From contig OY282363.1 of the NCBI GenBank assembly GCA_958295695.1, forward strand, positions 2,670,225 to 2,734,224: a stretch of 64,000 nucleotides of DNA, written 5' to 3'. The stretch comes from an uncultured Alphaproteobacteria bacterium. GTDB lineage: Bacteria; Pseudomonadota; Alphaproteobacteria; SP197. Every line of letters begins with the position of its first letter. Position 1 is the stretch's first letter. The notes under the pieces were generated by a model, which saw nothing but the letters and a program-made list of their open reading frames with translations, was not told the DNA's origin and searched no databases. The translations under genes and the position numbers were made by a program. Shown in pieces: positions 63,601 to 64,000 of the stretch.

Positions 63601-64000
63601 GCCGGGTTCTCCCGGCCGGGAACCGCCCCGGCCCGCGGCCGCCTCGCGCTGCCGGCCCATGACAAGGGACGCCCGCACGCTTGCATGACGGCGCGGACGG
63701 AACCAGGCTACACGCAACCATGGAGCGATGGTCCATGTCACGTGTTCCCGAGCTCTCGAAGACCGCGCGCGACAAGGTTCGCCGGCGCCGCGCCCAGACT
63801 TGCAAGGCCCGGTCAGGCCCTCATCGACGCTATCGGCGAGAGCGACACCGCGCCCGGCGGCGCGTTTCCGCCGCGCGGCTCGATGCCGTCGACTCGGCGC
63901 CGGACAGGGAGCGGGGCGGCACGATTCACTCTCCCGTTTGTCGTCGCACCGGGAGAGAGTCGCCATGCTCCCGGCTCCAGTTGCACAATCGCGAGAAAAA
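63601..64000. other. Region at right edge without a supported gene
   Basis: 400 bp to the window end. An inverted repeat CTCTCCCG (63929-63936) with CGGGAGAG (63950-63957) lies near the right edge. Several short frames are open, none with a family signature. A gene beginning beyond the edge is possible. Confidence 0.4.
63929..63957. terminator. Possible hairpin at right edge
   Basis: CTCTCCCG (63929-63936) pairs with CGGGAGAG (63950-63957) around a 13-nt loop. There is no T-run within the next 30 bases; an A-run ends the window, which would be a T-run on the minus strand only if more sequence follows. Confidence 0.3.

Noticed and set aside
1..64000. tRNA, rRNA, CRISPR array, riboswitch
   Set aside because: No repeat-spacer pattern or clear tRNA T-loop/anticodon arrangement was noticed; without a covariance search a missed small RNA is possible.

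Overview
The window is about 64 kb of high-GC DNA from an alphaproteobacterium, probably Rhodospirillales-like. The evidence is a TrcR/DUF1013 gene (known only from alphaproteobacteria), the order yebC-ruvC-ruvA-ruvB-ybgC-tolQRAB-pal-ybgF-tilS-ftsH-folP-glmM, a folP with a long N-terminal extension, and many GTG/TTG starts. I saw no tRNA, rRNA or CRISPR array. The window begins inside an SDR gene.

Layout. 1-9.5 kb: an SDR, a PotD-like binding protein, an NTF2-like protein, a RutA-like flavin monooxygenase, and a CoA-ester module of a CaiD-like hydratase, two acyl-CoA dehydrogenases and a divergent ADP-forming acyl-CoA ligase. 9.6-12.4 kb: a secreted S8 protease with an autotransporter-like C-terminus, followed by a decayed copy of the ligase 3' end. 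12.4-15.8 kb: a visibly AT-richer glycine-betaine uptake pair, with a double permease and a ProX binding protein but no ATPase, then a BetI-like regulator. 16.6-25.3 kb: hydantoinase A/B, a flavin monooxygenase, a decayed M19 dipeptidase, a class II aldolase, L-carnitine dehydrogenase and an SDR. 25.3-29.6 kb: an accessory zone with a surface protein truncated at a REP-like repeat, IS5- and IS481-type transposase remnants, a stub of a type IIL/MmeI-like methyltransferase, a trypsin-like protease, and PIN/AbiEii toxin fragments. 29.6-46.9 kb: mostly conserved housekeeping genes (Ada-like protein, glmM, folP, ftsH, tilS, Tol-Pal, ruvCAB, yebC, a quinone oxidoreductase, trcR). 46.9-58.6 kb: two MttB-family methyltransferase modules, one with a TMADH-like flavoenzyme and an Xsc-like TPP enzyme, the other with a DMGDH-like FAD enzyme and an MFS carrier. 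YciB, a restriction-enzyme stub and HicAB lie between them. 58.6-64 kb: prpE, hldE, a DUF465 protein, ubiX and a TIGR02444 protein.

How the genes fit together. The accessory metabolism points to methylated amines. The ligase, dehydrogenase pair and CaiD-like hydratase could form a gamma-butyrobetaine/carnitinyl-CoA route. ProXW and BetI point to betaines, and L-carnitine dehydrogenase takes carnitine to 3-dehydrocarnitine. The MttB modules could demethylate quaternary amines. The family assignments come from sequence motifs; the linked pathway and its substrates are inference. A palindromic site shared by the promoters at about 1.9 kb and 20.75 kb suggests one regulator controls the PotD-like and flavin-monooxygenase transcription units.

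Four short REP-like repeats, several truncated genes and the AT-rich transporter block show that the left half of the window has been repeatedly rearranged. From 29.6 kb on, order and composition look stable, apart from the restriction stub and HicAB near 53 kb.
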